A stretch of DNA of 8,716 nt from JAOAIV01 sp038849555 (lineage in GTDB: Archaea > Thermoproteota > Bathyarchaeia > Bathyarchaeales > Bathycorpusculaceae), in the NCBI GenBank assembly GCA_038849555.1, contig JAWCMT010000049.1:1-8716 (forward strand), given 5' to 3'. Position numbers and translations under genes: made by a program. Shown here piece after piece: positions 1-5,554 of this stretch; within the stretch, counting starts at the first letter, position 1; the number at the start of each line of letters is the position of its first letter. Under the pieces are notes generated by a model, which saw only the letters and a list, made by a program, of their open reading frames with translations, ran no database searches and had not been told where the DNA came from.

Positions 1-87
1 TGGCTAAGGCTACTAGTTCTTTATCCAAACGGCTCACACTCGTTTCTTTCAAGATAGCTTAGCAAGACTTGCATAGAAAAGGTCATG
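1..87. other. Left-edge stretch downstream of the VTC gene, no gene assigned
   Basis: This is the 3' side of the minus-strand operon. On the minus strand an open frame begins at a TTG (52-50) and runs off the window as LKETSVSRLDKELVALA, which reads like the N-terminus of a soluble protein. It has no ribosome binding site. On the plus strand two frames are also open to the edge and end at 57 and 62. The stretch is too short to decide between them. It could hold the start of a fourth operon gene or the tail of a convergent gene. Confidence 0.3.
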
Positions 88-831
88 TTATCCGCTACCT
101 CTACATTTCAAGTAGCAAGCAGGATTGCCTGTCAATGTGAAGTACTGTTCTCTGCACATCACAAATTTTCCTATGGCTGATCTTGGCTGAATAGTATCAG
201 GGAATAAACCGCTGATGAAGGTTGGCAGCACTTCATCGTATTTTACTTCTAAAACGATGCTTGGCTCGTTAATTATGTTGACTGTGCAAATGTTTGGGTC
301 AAAAAGGGAAATTGCTCCTAAGCCCATACGTATCTCTTTGTCGAAGGTTATGCGAACATTACCTATTGGGTGAACGTAGGCTACGCGATTGTACTCTACA
401 ACAGCAACGGGTTTCATAAGGTCGCATCGCGCTTTATGATAAAAGTCTCTGAGAAGCTTATGCTGCGAATTAGCTAGGAAATCCACGTCGCCAGCGATAA
501 TGCGGTCTGCTTCTTCCCGTGTGATTCTCACGCTTTCTTTGAGAACGTAATTGTGGATTTTGGTTTTACGCTCAAACTTGATGAATGCATCGCTGTAATT
601 ATAAATGCGAATTCGATACTTATCTCGGCTGTATACGCCTGCTTGCTTTTCCCAAAAAGCCGAGTTTCTGAAGTCATCAAAATACAGGCTTCTAACATGA
701 TATTGCCAGGCAGCACCCATGTGCGGATCTGGTTTTAGAACCTTGGCGAGGTTCTTCTTTAGAACATCAAACTGTAGGCGGTCAATCTTGTACTTGAACT
801 CGTGTCTCAAGCAAAGCAATCGGGCAGTCAT
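88..831 (-). CDS. VTC-domain protein, polyphosphate polymerase-like
   Basis: This 247-residue cytoplasmic protein consists of one VTC domain, the CYTH/triphosphate-tunnel fold of the catalytic subunit of yeast vacuolar polyphosphate polymerase. The basic tunnel motifs appear in order: RHEFKYK (residues 9-15), RSLYFDD (47-53), KYRIRIYN (71-78, two Arg), KFERKTK (85-91), VEYNRVAY (145-152), RITFDKEIR (160-168), LEVKYDE (194-200) and SAIGKFVMCRE (218-228). The alternating K/R/E pattern is what binds the phosphate chain and metal in this family, so catalytic residues appear intact. There is no membrane segment or SPX domain, so this is the minimal prokaryotic form. I place the start at ATG 831, preceded by GGAG and four bases after the stop of the LTD gene. 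An upstream in-frame ATG at 858 adds nine residues, lacks a ribosome binding site and would overlap the LTD gene. Polymerase activity is inferred from the family. The true product or phosphate donor in archaea is unproven. Confidence 0.85.
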   Translation of the reverse strand: MTARLLCLRHEFKYKIDRLQFDVLKKNLAKVLKPDPHMGAAWQYHVRSLYFDDFRNSAFWEKQAGVYSRDKYRIRIYNYSDAFIKFERKTKIHNYVLKESVRITREEADRIIAGDVDFLANSQHKLLRDFYHKARCDLMKPVAVVEYNRVAYVHPIGNVRITFDKEIRMGLGAISLFDPNICTVNIINEPSIVLEVKYDEVLPTFISGLFPDTIQPRSAIGKFVMCREQYFTLTGNPACYLKCRGSG

Positions 832-835
832 AGTT

Positions 836-1450
836 TTACTTGCTCCGCTTCCTTCCATGTATAACTATAAACGCGCAAACGGCAAGAACACCGCCGATGA
901 ATGCCCAAATTAGCCAATTAGTTGCGATGCCAGTTTGAGGATTTGCTATATTTGGTTTGCCTGGTGTTGGATTTACTAGGTGGCACCAAGTGGATGACCC
1001 GTCGGGGATTCGACCATACGACACATCCCTAATTTGTTTTTTGAATGTTACTTGATCAATTACTGTGGTTCCGTCTGCAGCCAACAACGTCAGTGTGCCC
1101 CCGTTTGCGTTGGGCGAAAAGTTTGTGTGCAGCATGTCTGGTCCAGAGCCTCTGTTGCCCCAGACTATAAGGAACTCCCCTGGTGCTAATATAGTGCCGT
1201 TGGGGAACCTCCATGGTGGACTGGTTAAATCCTCTGTGAGAATCATCCCGCTTAGATCAATCGACGTGCTTCCGCCATTGTAGATTTCAATCCAATCCGG
1301 AAAAGTCATGTACGGCCCGGGAACTGCGCCGTCGTTGTCTGCCATGAACTCGTTAATTACTAGCCCGCCCTCTGACTGCCCTGATGCCAGTACAAGTATT
1401 GGCGACAGTAAAAATGCTAAAAGCCAGATAATGCACGACGGGCTTTTCAA
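836..1450 (-). CDS. Secreted lamin-tail-domain protein with C-terminal membrane anchor
   Basis: The 204-residue protein has an N-terminal signal sequence (about residues 5-22, cleavage near LASG), then a single lamin-tail (LTD) immunoglobulin-like domain (about 30-166), then one transmembrane helix (about 178-197) and a basic tail HGRKRSK. LTD hallmarks are VINEFMADN (31-39), PDWIEIYN (51-58), IDLSGMILTED (64-74), WRFPNGTILAPGEFLIVW (80-97) and VSYGRIPDG (143-151). The layout predicts an outward-facing domain tethered to the cytoplasmic membrane. LTDs usually occur as accessory modules in large surface proteins, often with CotH kinases, so a stand-alone anchored LTD is unusual. The start is TTG 1450-1448, supported by GGAGG at 1463-1459 eight bases upstream. 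It lies 53 bases after the DUF4956 gene, and its stop precedes the VTC start by four bases, so translational coupling is likely. No enzymatic residues are recognised; a structural or binding role is inferred. Confidence 0.8.
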   Translation of the reverse strand: MKSPSCIIWLLAFLLSPILVLASGQSEGGLVINEFMADNDGAVPGPYMTFPDWIEIYNGGSTSIDLSGMILTEDLTSPPWRFPNGTILAPGEFLIVWGNRGSGPDMLHTNFSPNANGGTLTLLAADGTTVIDQVTFKKQIRDVSYGRIPDGSSTWCHLVNPTPGKPNIANPQTGIATNWLIWAFIGGVLAVCAFIVIHGRKRSK

Positions 1451-1458
1451 TATACTCG

Positions 1459-1463
1459 CCTCC
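1459..1463 (-). promoter_or_regulatory. Ribosome binding site fixing the TTG start of the LTD gene
   Basis: GGAGG on the minus strand ends eight bases before TTG 1450-1448. It is the reason for accepting this non-ATG start, which places the signal sequence at the N-terminus. Confidence 0.65.
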
Positions 1464-1503
1464 CAGAGTTTTTTTAAATGGCTTTTTCTAATGGAGCTAT
1501 TTC

Positions 1504-2169
1504 TCAGGTAGAGTCAGACCTATAGCTGACTAGTGAAACATCCTTTACGCCTTTTATCTTCAAGAGTTCATCCACTTTGTTTGCCTCTTTTGTGCTCATT
1601 CTAACTTCGCCCATGAGCTCTACGCCGTTGGCGCTGACGGTGCGTGATCGAAGCTTATACCTTGGAAGGGCTACTTGCACGGCTTCCTCTGCTTCGTTAT
1701 CGTAATGGATCACCAGCAAGTATGGGTCGGGGCCGCGGAAGCTGGTTCGCTCCAATACAAGTAGCAGTAAGCCGATTACGGGAACGCCTACGATGGCTAT
1801 CATATATAAGCCAGCGCCACAGATGATGCCTACGGCTATTGCCCAGAATGTGAAGACTATGTCTTTTGGGTCTTTGATGGCGGTGCGGAAGCGAATGATG
1901 CTTAATGCGCCAACCATCCCTAATGATAGGGCGATGTTTGAGCTGATGGGCAGGACGACTAGCGTTACAACGAGGCCTGTGAGGACCAGTCCCACATTAA
2001 ATTCTCTGGTGTAGATTACACCTTTGAAGGTTTTTCGGTAAATGTAAAAAATAAACATGTTGATGATAAAAGATACAAGTAAAGCCACCAAAACCCGGTC
2101 TACAGTCAATTGCTGGTAAGTATTTGGTGGGTTCAAAAAATCTGTGATGAGTTGGTTCCAATCGATCAT
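1504..2169 (-). CDS. DUF4956-family membrane protein
   Basis: This 221-residue integral membrane protein has about four hydrophobic segments (near 25-44, 58-75, 103-120 and 121-140) and a soluble C-terminal domain (about 150-221). The family signature is the conserved block at 82-120, which includes SLGMVGALSIIRFRTAIKDP followed by a hydrophobic WAIAVGIICGAG. The C-terminal part alternates strands and helices (LLVIHY, VQVALPRYKLRSR, EVRMSTKEANKVDELLKIKGV, DVSLVSYRS) like a small ferredoxin-fold sensory domain. The family has no established biochemical function. In bacteria it commonly neighbours VTC and CotH genes, as it neighbours VTC here. It is the first gene of the leftward operon, begins at ATG 2169 with a weak GGGT-type ribosome site, and has a candidate TATA box about 38 bases upstream. 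A membrane partner of the polyphosphate polymerase, for example for sensing or transport, is only a guess. Confidence 0.85.
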   Translation of the reverse strand: MIDWNQLITDFLNPPNTYQQLTVDRVLVALLVSFIINMFIFYIYRKTFKGVIYTREFNVGLVLTGLVVTLVVLPISSNIALSLGMVGALSIIRFRTAIKDPKDIVFTFWAIAVGIICGAGLYMIAIVGVPVIGLLLLVLERTSFRGPDPYLLVIHYDNEAEEAVQVALPRYKLRSRTVSANGVELMGEVRMSTKEANKVDELLKIKGVKDVSLVSYRSDST

Positions 2170-2202
2170 GCTTTACCCACAAAAGCCTAAACATCGGTTT
2201 TG

Positions 2203-2211
2203 TTTAAAAAG
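2203..2211 (-). promoter_or_regulatory. Candidate TATA box of the DUF4956-LTD-VTC operon
   Basis: CTTTTTAAA on the minus strand is centred about 38 bases upstream of ATG 2169. Archaeal spacing would put the transcript start near 2182, leaving a leader of roughly 12 bases. This is the best match in the region, but AT-rich sequence makes chance matches common. Confidence 0.4.
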
Positions 2212-2519
2212 TTTTTTCTGAATTGGCTCCGAATCAGTTGCGTTTTTTCGTGGAAAAGTAAAAATTTGCCTTTTTTGCGGTTTATGGCTGATATTTATGT
2301 TTAGAATCGAAAAAGCAAGTCTTAACGAATGAGAAGCAGTGGAGTTAGAAATTCACGGTTTCATGTTTTGCTTTTTAATGAAATGCCTGTGTTGATTGAA
2401 TGGGTGGCTTTGAACTGGTTTTTGTCAAGTGATCTTTGGACTGCTTACCTGTTTTGATGTTTTCTGTTCCTCCTTTGCCATTTTTGGGGAACATTTGTAA
2501 AGCTAATTGTGTAATTTCG
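2212..2519. other. Divergent intergenic region, nothing recognised
   Basis: This is the middle of the 465-base spacer between the divergent DUF4956 and lrp-like genes. It is T-rich on the plus strand. It holds one 42-codon plus-strand open frame (2329-2457, starting MRSSGVRNSRF) without a ribosome binding site, which I do not accept as a gene. I see no tRNA, strong hairpin or repeat family. The copy of AACATTTGT at 2490-2498 is the exact reverse complement of ACAAATGTT at 2585-2593 near the lrp start. Confidence 0.5.
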
Positions 2520-2560
2520 TATAAATATATGCGCAAGCATCCCACTTTTTATAGGAAATG

Positions 2561-2593
2561 TTTATATAACTTTTAATTAAATGAACAAATGTT
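2561..2593 (+). promoter_or_regulatory. Promoter of the regulator operon with possible autoregulatory half-site
   Basis: TTTATATAA (2561-2569) is a good archaeal TATA box and predicts a transcript start near 2590. The 10-mer ATGAACAAAT (2581-2590), found identically in the amt and permease promoters, sits here downstream of the box, over the predicted start site. That is a typical place for a repressor to act on its own gene. A second TATA-like run, TATAAATATA, lies at 2520-2529. Confidence 0.55.
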
Positions 2594-2634
2594 TAAAAAA
2601 AGGTTTGTGAGGTTAGCAGTGAGGTGCAATTAAG

Positions 2635-3099
2635 GTGCAAACAAACTCGGTTGAAAGTATGCATTCTATTGATTTCCAAATAATCAGTTTGCTTCAAGAA
2701 GATTGTCGATTAAGCTTCAATAAAATAGCACGCAAACTTGGTATATCTGTTGGAACAGCCTTTAACCACATCAAAAATTTGGAGAAAAAGGGCATATTAA
2801 AAAGCTATACGGCAGTTGTTGACACTGCCAAGATTGGTTACACTTTGACTGCCTTAATACTAGTTCAAACCGAAGGGAGCCAGCTTTCGCAAATCGAACA
2901 AGAAATTGCTAATACAGCGGCTGCGGTGGCTGTTTACGATATCACAGGCGATTACGATATTGCTGTTATTGCCAAATTCAAAGATCGCGCCAGCTTAAAC
3001 GCCTATATAAAAAATCTGCTATCCCGCCCTAATGTCAGAAGAACAGTCACCAATGTTGCTCTCAACATAGTCAAAGAGGACATGAGAATTAAATTGTAA
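2635..3099 (+). CDS. Lrp/AsnC-family transcriptional regulator
   Basis: The 154-residue protein has the standard two-domain Lrp/AsnC layout. An N-terminal winged helix-turn-helix (about 9-60) contains IDFQIISLLQEDCRLSFNKI, then ARKLGISVGTAFNHIKNLEKKGIL. A C-terminal RAM ligand and oligomerisation domain (about 70-150) contains the typical VYDITGDYDIAVIAKFKD strand-turn motif. Length is normal. Such proteins bind AT-rich palindromes as dimers to octamers and respond to amino acids or other small molecules. Start GTG 2635 is chosen because GAGGTG (2621-2626) lies eight bases upstream; an internal ATG at 2659 lacks such a site. It is followed 21 bases later by the ribbon-helix-helix gene and then amt, so control of ammonium uptake or nitrogen metabolism is likely. 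It is a candidate to bind the palindromes at 3714-3730 and 5466-5482. The ligand cannot be read from sequence. Confidence 0.93.
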   Translation: MQTNSVESMHSIDFQIISLLQEDCRLSFNKIARKLGISVGTAFNHIKNLEKKGILKSYTAVVDTAKIGYTLTALILVQTEGSQLSQIEQEIANTAAAVAVYDITGDYDIAVIAKFKDRASLNAYIKNLLSRPNVRRTVTNVALNIVKEDMRIKL

Positions 3100-3107
3100 T
3101 CAATTTT

Positions 3108-3114
3108 GAGGTGA
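3108..3114 (+). promoter_or_regulatory. Strong ribosome binding site of the ribbon-helix-helix gene
   Basis: GAGGTGA, complementary to the archaeal 16S rRNA tail, lies six bases before ATG 3121, between the two regulator genes. It supports translation from a shared message. Confidence 0.75.
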
Positions 3115-3120
3115 AAAAGC

Positions 3121-3660
3121 ATGAACCCAACAAGAATAACCGTGGCCTTCGACCCTGCAACCGCGGCTTTACTTGAAAAGATCAGCAAAGAAACCGAACT
3201 TTCACAAAGCGAAGTAATGCGGCGTGCTCTGCGGTTTTATAGCGAAAACAAGATGTTGCTGGATCCAACTGTAAAAAGGAAAGTTTACATTTACATGGAT
3301 CTGTTGCTAAGTGGAGAACATGTCATTTTGGACGTTGACCATTGGATTCTATTTCTGAATTTGCTTAAATCCTTGCCTGATCAAGAAAAGTTTTGGAGTA
3401 TGCATAGGACAGTGTCTCAATCTCACAGAGATCAATTAAAAAGCAAGTTTCATACTGCCGAAGAAGTGTTGGTGAGGCTGGAAGCATGCAACTTTTTCAG
3501 GTTGCTAAAAAATTCTGATAAAGATTTTACTTTGATCTTGGGCTTAGAGCAGTCTAAAAAGTTTGTCAAGATCCTGCTCGAAGAATTCTTCGCTGCAATA
3601 GGTGTTCAAGCTGAGATTAAGGAAAACTTGACAAAGCTGAACGTCTATATTAAGCCATAA
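3121..3660 (+). CDS. Ribbon-helix-helix (CopG/Arc-type) regulator with unrecognised C-terminal domain
   Basis: Residues 4-44 form a ribbon-helix-helix DNA-binding domain: the strand RITVAFD, helix ATAALLEKISKETE, then the LSQSEVMRRALRFYSEN helix with the usual turn. About 135 further residues follow, far longer than plain CopG proteins. This part is mixed alpha/beta and contains VKRKVYIYMDLLLSGEHVILDV (52-72), a basic helical stretch RTVSQSHRDQLKSKFHTAEE (96-115) and the ending LGLEQSKKFVKILLEEFFAAIGVQAEIKENLTKLNVYIK. I do not recognise this domain. Its position suggests effector binding or multimerisation. There is no obvious metal-binding cluster of Cys and His. The gene follows the Lrp-like gene by 21 bases with a strong GAGGTGA ribosome site, so the two are probably one operon, and it precedes amt by a terminator-like element and a new promoter. 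It is the second candidate, beside the Lrp-like protein, for binding the shared operator. Confidence 0.85.
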   Translation: MNPTRITVAFDPATAALLEKISKETELSQSEVMRRALRFYSENKMLLDPTVKRKVYIYMDLLLSGEHVILDVDHWILFLNLLKSLPDQEKFWSMHRTVSQSHRDQLKSKFHTAEEVLVRLEACNFFRLLKNSDKDFTLILGLEQSKKFVKILLEEFFAAIGVQAEIKENLTKLNVYIKP

Positions 3661-3671
3661 TTAATGAACAT

Positions 3672-3715
3672 ATGAAGAACTTTGCTTCATTTTTCTATAT
3701 ATTTTTTTATTTTTT
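3672..3715 (+). terminator. Probable terminator of the regulator operon
   Basis: A six-base stem ATGAAG (3672-3677) and CTTCAT (3685-3690) with a seven-base loop is followed by long T runs (3691-3694, 3702-3708, 3710-3715). T-rich tracts alone can end archaeal transcripts. The last T run overlaps the amt operator, so termination and the next promoter are packed together. Confidence 0.5.
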
Positions 3716-3752
3716 CATAAATTTTATGAACAAATCATAAATAGCTTTATAT
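3709..3752 (+). promoter_or_regulatory. amt operator-promoter module
   Basis: A 17-base inverted repeat at 3714-3730 has perfect eight-base arms TTCATAAA and TTTATGAA around one T. It runs into ATGAACAAAT (3726-3735), then nine bases, then the TATA box CTTTATAT (3745-3752). The block matches 5461-5504 in front of the permease at 38 of 44 positions with identical spacing. An operator directly upstream of TATA can serve activation or repression. A further near-match, ATGAACATAT, lies at 3664-3673. The box predicts transcript start near 3775. Confidence 0.7.
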
Positions 3753-3798
3753 GAAGTCGCCGTGCTTTCCTCTGTCAAAAATAAATTGGGAATATAAC

Positions 3799-5334
3799 AT
3801 GCAAAAAGGAAAAACATCAAAAGCACGTAGAATAGCTGAAACAGCACTGGCAAAGCATTCGACACTTTTCATGCGCAAAAAATGGTTCATACTAGCAGGT
3901 ATTCTAGTAACATGCCTGTCAATGAGTGTTGGCCGAGCATATGCGCAGACAGCTAATCCCTTGGCAGATACCGGTACAGCGATAAGCATCGCTTGGACAT
4001 TAGCAATGGGCGCGTTGGTCTGGTTCATGCAGCTGGGCTTTGCCTTCTTAGGTGCAGGCTACATTAGACAAAAAAACCAAGTTAACTATTGGTCAAAAAG
4101 CTATCTAGACTTCAGCATAGGCGTAATAATCTTTGCATTAATAGGCTTCGGCTTGATGTTCGGAGGCTCAGGCGCCACTTTCCCAACAGGCTTCGACGCA
4201 ACAGGCGCCATTATCTTCACACCAATTCCAGGACTGGAGCACGGCAACGCTTTCATAGGCTGGAGCGGTTTTGCGCTTGCAGGCGAAGCGTATAACGGCT
4301 TGACACTGGTTTTCTTCTTCTGGCAAGCAGTCTTTGCAGCAACCACAGTAACAATAGTCGCTGGTATGTTGGCTGAACGATTGAAGTTTCAAGCATACCT
4401 ACTCTACACAGTGCTCATCAACATATTCATCTATCCAGTTTATGGGCACTGGGTCTGGGGCGGCGGTTGGCTTGCCACCCTGCCCTTGGGCGTAGGTGTC
4501 AGGGATTTCGCAGGCTCAGGTGTAGTCCATGCGGTGGGTGGCTTTACAGGGCTTGCTGGTGCATTGCTAGTAGGTCCGCGTATAGGCAAATTCGATAAAA
4601 AAGGTAAGCCAAGAAGTTTCGGTTACACAAACGTGCCCTACATAGTAATCGGTACAATGATTCTCTTCTTAGGCTGGTTTGGCTTTAACCCAGGAAGTAC
4701 ATTGACTACACTCGATTTCAGGACACCTTTAGTTGCGGTTACCACGTACTTGGCTGGAGGCGCTGGTGCGGCGATGGCGCTAATTATCTCTTACTTTGAC
4801 AAAGGCAACTTCAAAGGCCCTGATGTCCAAGCCGTCTGCACCGGAGCTCTAGCAGGCTTAGTTGCTATCACGGCGCCCTGTGCATATGTCGCGCCATGGG
4901 AAGCAATAATCATAGGTCTACTGGCTGCGCCAATAGCCATCTACGGTAACTTCTTCGTGGAACGGAAACTGAAAATTGACGATCCAGTAGGTGCTTTCGG
5001 AATACACGGTTTAGGCGGTCTTTTCGGCTTGCTTTCAGTCGGCTTGTTCGCAGACGGAACTTACGGCGGCGTACAAGGTGTCCTCATAAATGGCACTGCA
5101 GGTTTAGGTCAGCTCGCTGCACAGTCAATTGCCATGGTCGTTGTTGCCGGCTTCAGCTTCGGTATGGGCCTTCTGATATTTGGTCTGATAAAGTACACGG
5201 TAGGTTTGCGGGCGTCACCAGAGCATGAAATTGAGGGCTTAGACTTAAGTGAACATGGCTTTGCTGCTTACCCTGAGGTTGTCATGAAACCTGAAGATCC
5301 TGAATGGGTTCGCAAAGATACTGAAGACGATTAA
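3799..5334 (+). CDS. amt: Ammonium transporter (Amt/MEP/Rh family)
   Basis: This polytopic membrane protein of 511 residues carries a signal-like segment MRKKWFILAGILVTCLSMSV (from residue 25, cleavage near AYA at 49) and about eleven membrane helices. Amt landmarks are present: MQLGFAFLGAGYIRQKN early on, AERLKF, HWVWGGGWL (W220, equal to E. coli AmtB W148), DFAGSGVVH with D236 and H244 (equal to D160 and H168), and DDPVGAFGIHGLGG with H403 (equal to H318). The twin pore histidines are thus kept. The cytoplasmic tail motif RASPEHEIEGLDLSEHGFAAYPE is the conserved region that couples subunits and contacts GlnK. The longer frame from ATG 3751 is rejected because that codon lies inside the TATA box. 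I choose ATG 3799, though ATG 3871, directly at the signal sequence, is a fair alternative. No glnK neighbours it; two DNA-binding regulators do. The usual LEAG of the first helix is LGAG here. Confidence 0.93.
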   Translation: MQKGKTSKARRIAETALAKHSTLFMRKKWFILAGILVTCLSMSVGRAYAQTANPLADTGTAISIAWTLAMGALVWFMQLGFAFLGAGYIRQKNQVNYWSKSYLDFSIGVIIFALIGFGLMFGGSGATFPTGFDATGAIIFTPIPGLEHGNAFIGWSGFALAGEAYNGLTLVFFFWQAVFAATTVTIVAGMLAERLKFQAYLLYTVLINIFIYPVYGHWVWGGGWLATLPLGVGVRDFAGSGVVHAVGGFTGLAGALLVGPRIGKFDKKGKPRSFGYTNVPYIVIGTMILFLGWFGFNPGSTLTTLDFRTPLVAVTTYLAGGAGAAMALIISYFDKGNFKGPDVQAVCTGALAGLVAITAPCAYVAPWEAIIIGLLAAPIAIYGNFFVERKLKIDDPVGAFGIHGLGGLFGLLSVGLFADGTYGGVQGVLINGTAGLGQLAAQSIAMVVVAGFSFGMGLLIFGLIKYTVGLRASPEHEIEGLDLSEHGFAAYPEVVMKPEDPEWVRKDTEDD

Positions 5335-5346
5335 CCTTCCCTTCTC

Positions 5347-5353
5347 TTTTTTT
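5347..5353 (+). terminator. T-tract terminator after amt
   Basis: A run of seven Ts begins 13 bases after the amt stop in a pyrimidine-rich stretch, without a clear stem. This fits the T-tract termination used by archaeal RNA polymerase. Confidence 0.45.
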
Positions 5354-5385
5354 ATTTGTAAAATCCTCTCTCGCCTTTTTAATAA

Positions 5386-5429
5386 AAACGTTTGTCGTAA
5401 TTTTAGCTCATAAATATCTACAAACGTTT
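5386..5429. repeat. Inverted repeat pair AAACGTTTGT / ACAAACGTTT
   Basis: AAACGTTTGT at 5386-5395 and its exact reverse complement at 5420-5429 are separated by 24 bases. Each arm also contains the palindrome AAACGTTT. The pair lies between the amt terminator and the permease promoter, and no copy is seen before amt. It may be a second operator specific to the permease or simply a hairpin. Confidence 0.55.
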
Positions 5430-5460
5430 AGCAATAATAATTTTTTATGGTGATTTTTCT

Positions 5461-5504
5461 ATTTTTTCATAAAAATTATGAACAAATCACAACCAACTTT
5501 ATAT
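5461..5504 (+). promoter_or_regulatory. Permease operator-promoter module, second copy
   Basis: A 17-base inverted repeat at 5466-5482 (arms TTCATAA and TTATGAA, centre AAA) is followed by ATGAACAAAT (5478-5487), nine bases and CTTTATAT (5497-5504). It differs from the amt copy at six of 44 positions, mostly in the spacer and the palindrome centre, as expected for a conserved protein-binding site. Predicted transcript start is near 5527. Confidence 0.7.
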
Positions 5505-5554
5505 CAAGCTCGACCTATGGATAACCAAAACAGGACCATGAAGGTTGAGCCATA

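Noticed and set aside
553..738. Plus-strand frames inside the VTC gene (also 719-913)
   Set aside because: They are antisense shadows of a gene with clear VTC motifs, and they lack ribosome sites or family features.
2329..2457. A 42-codon plus-strand open frame in the divergent spacer
   Set aside because: It has no ribosome binding site, no recognisable protein features, and an ATATTTATG run upstream that is a poor promoter. It is likely chance.
3003..3188. Minus-strand frame spanning the junction of the two regulator genes
   Set aside because: It is antisense to two well-supported coding regions and a strong ribosome site.
3751..3798. N-terminal extension of amt from ATG 3751
   Set aside because: The codon overlaps the TATA box, and the encoded residues precede a proper signal sequence.
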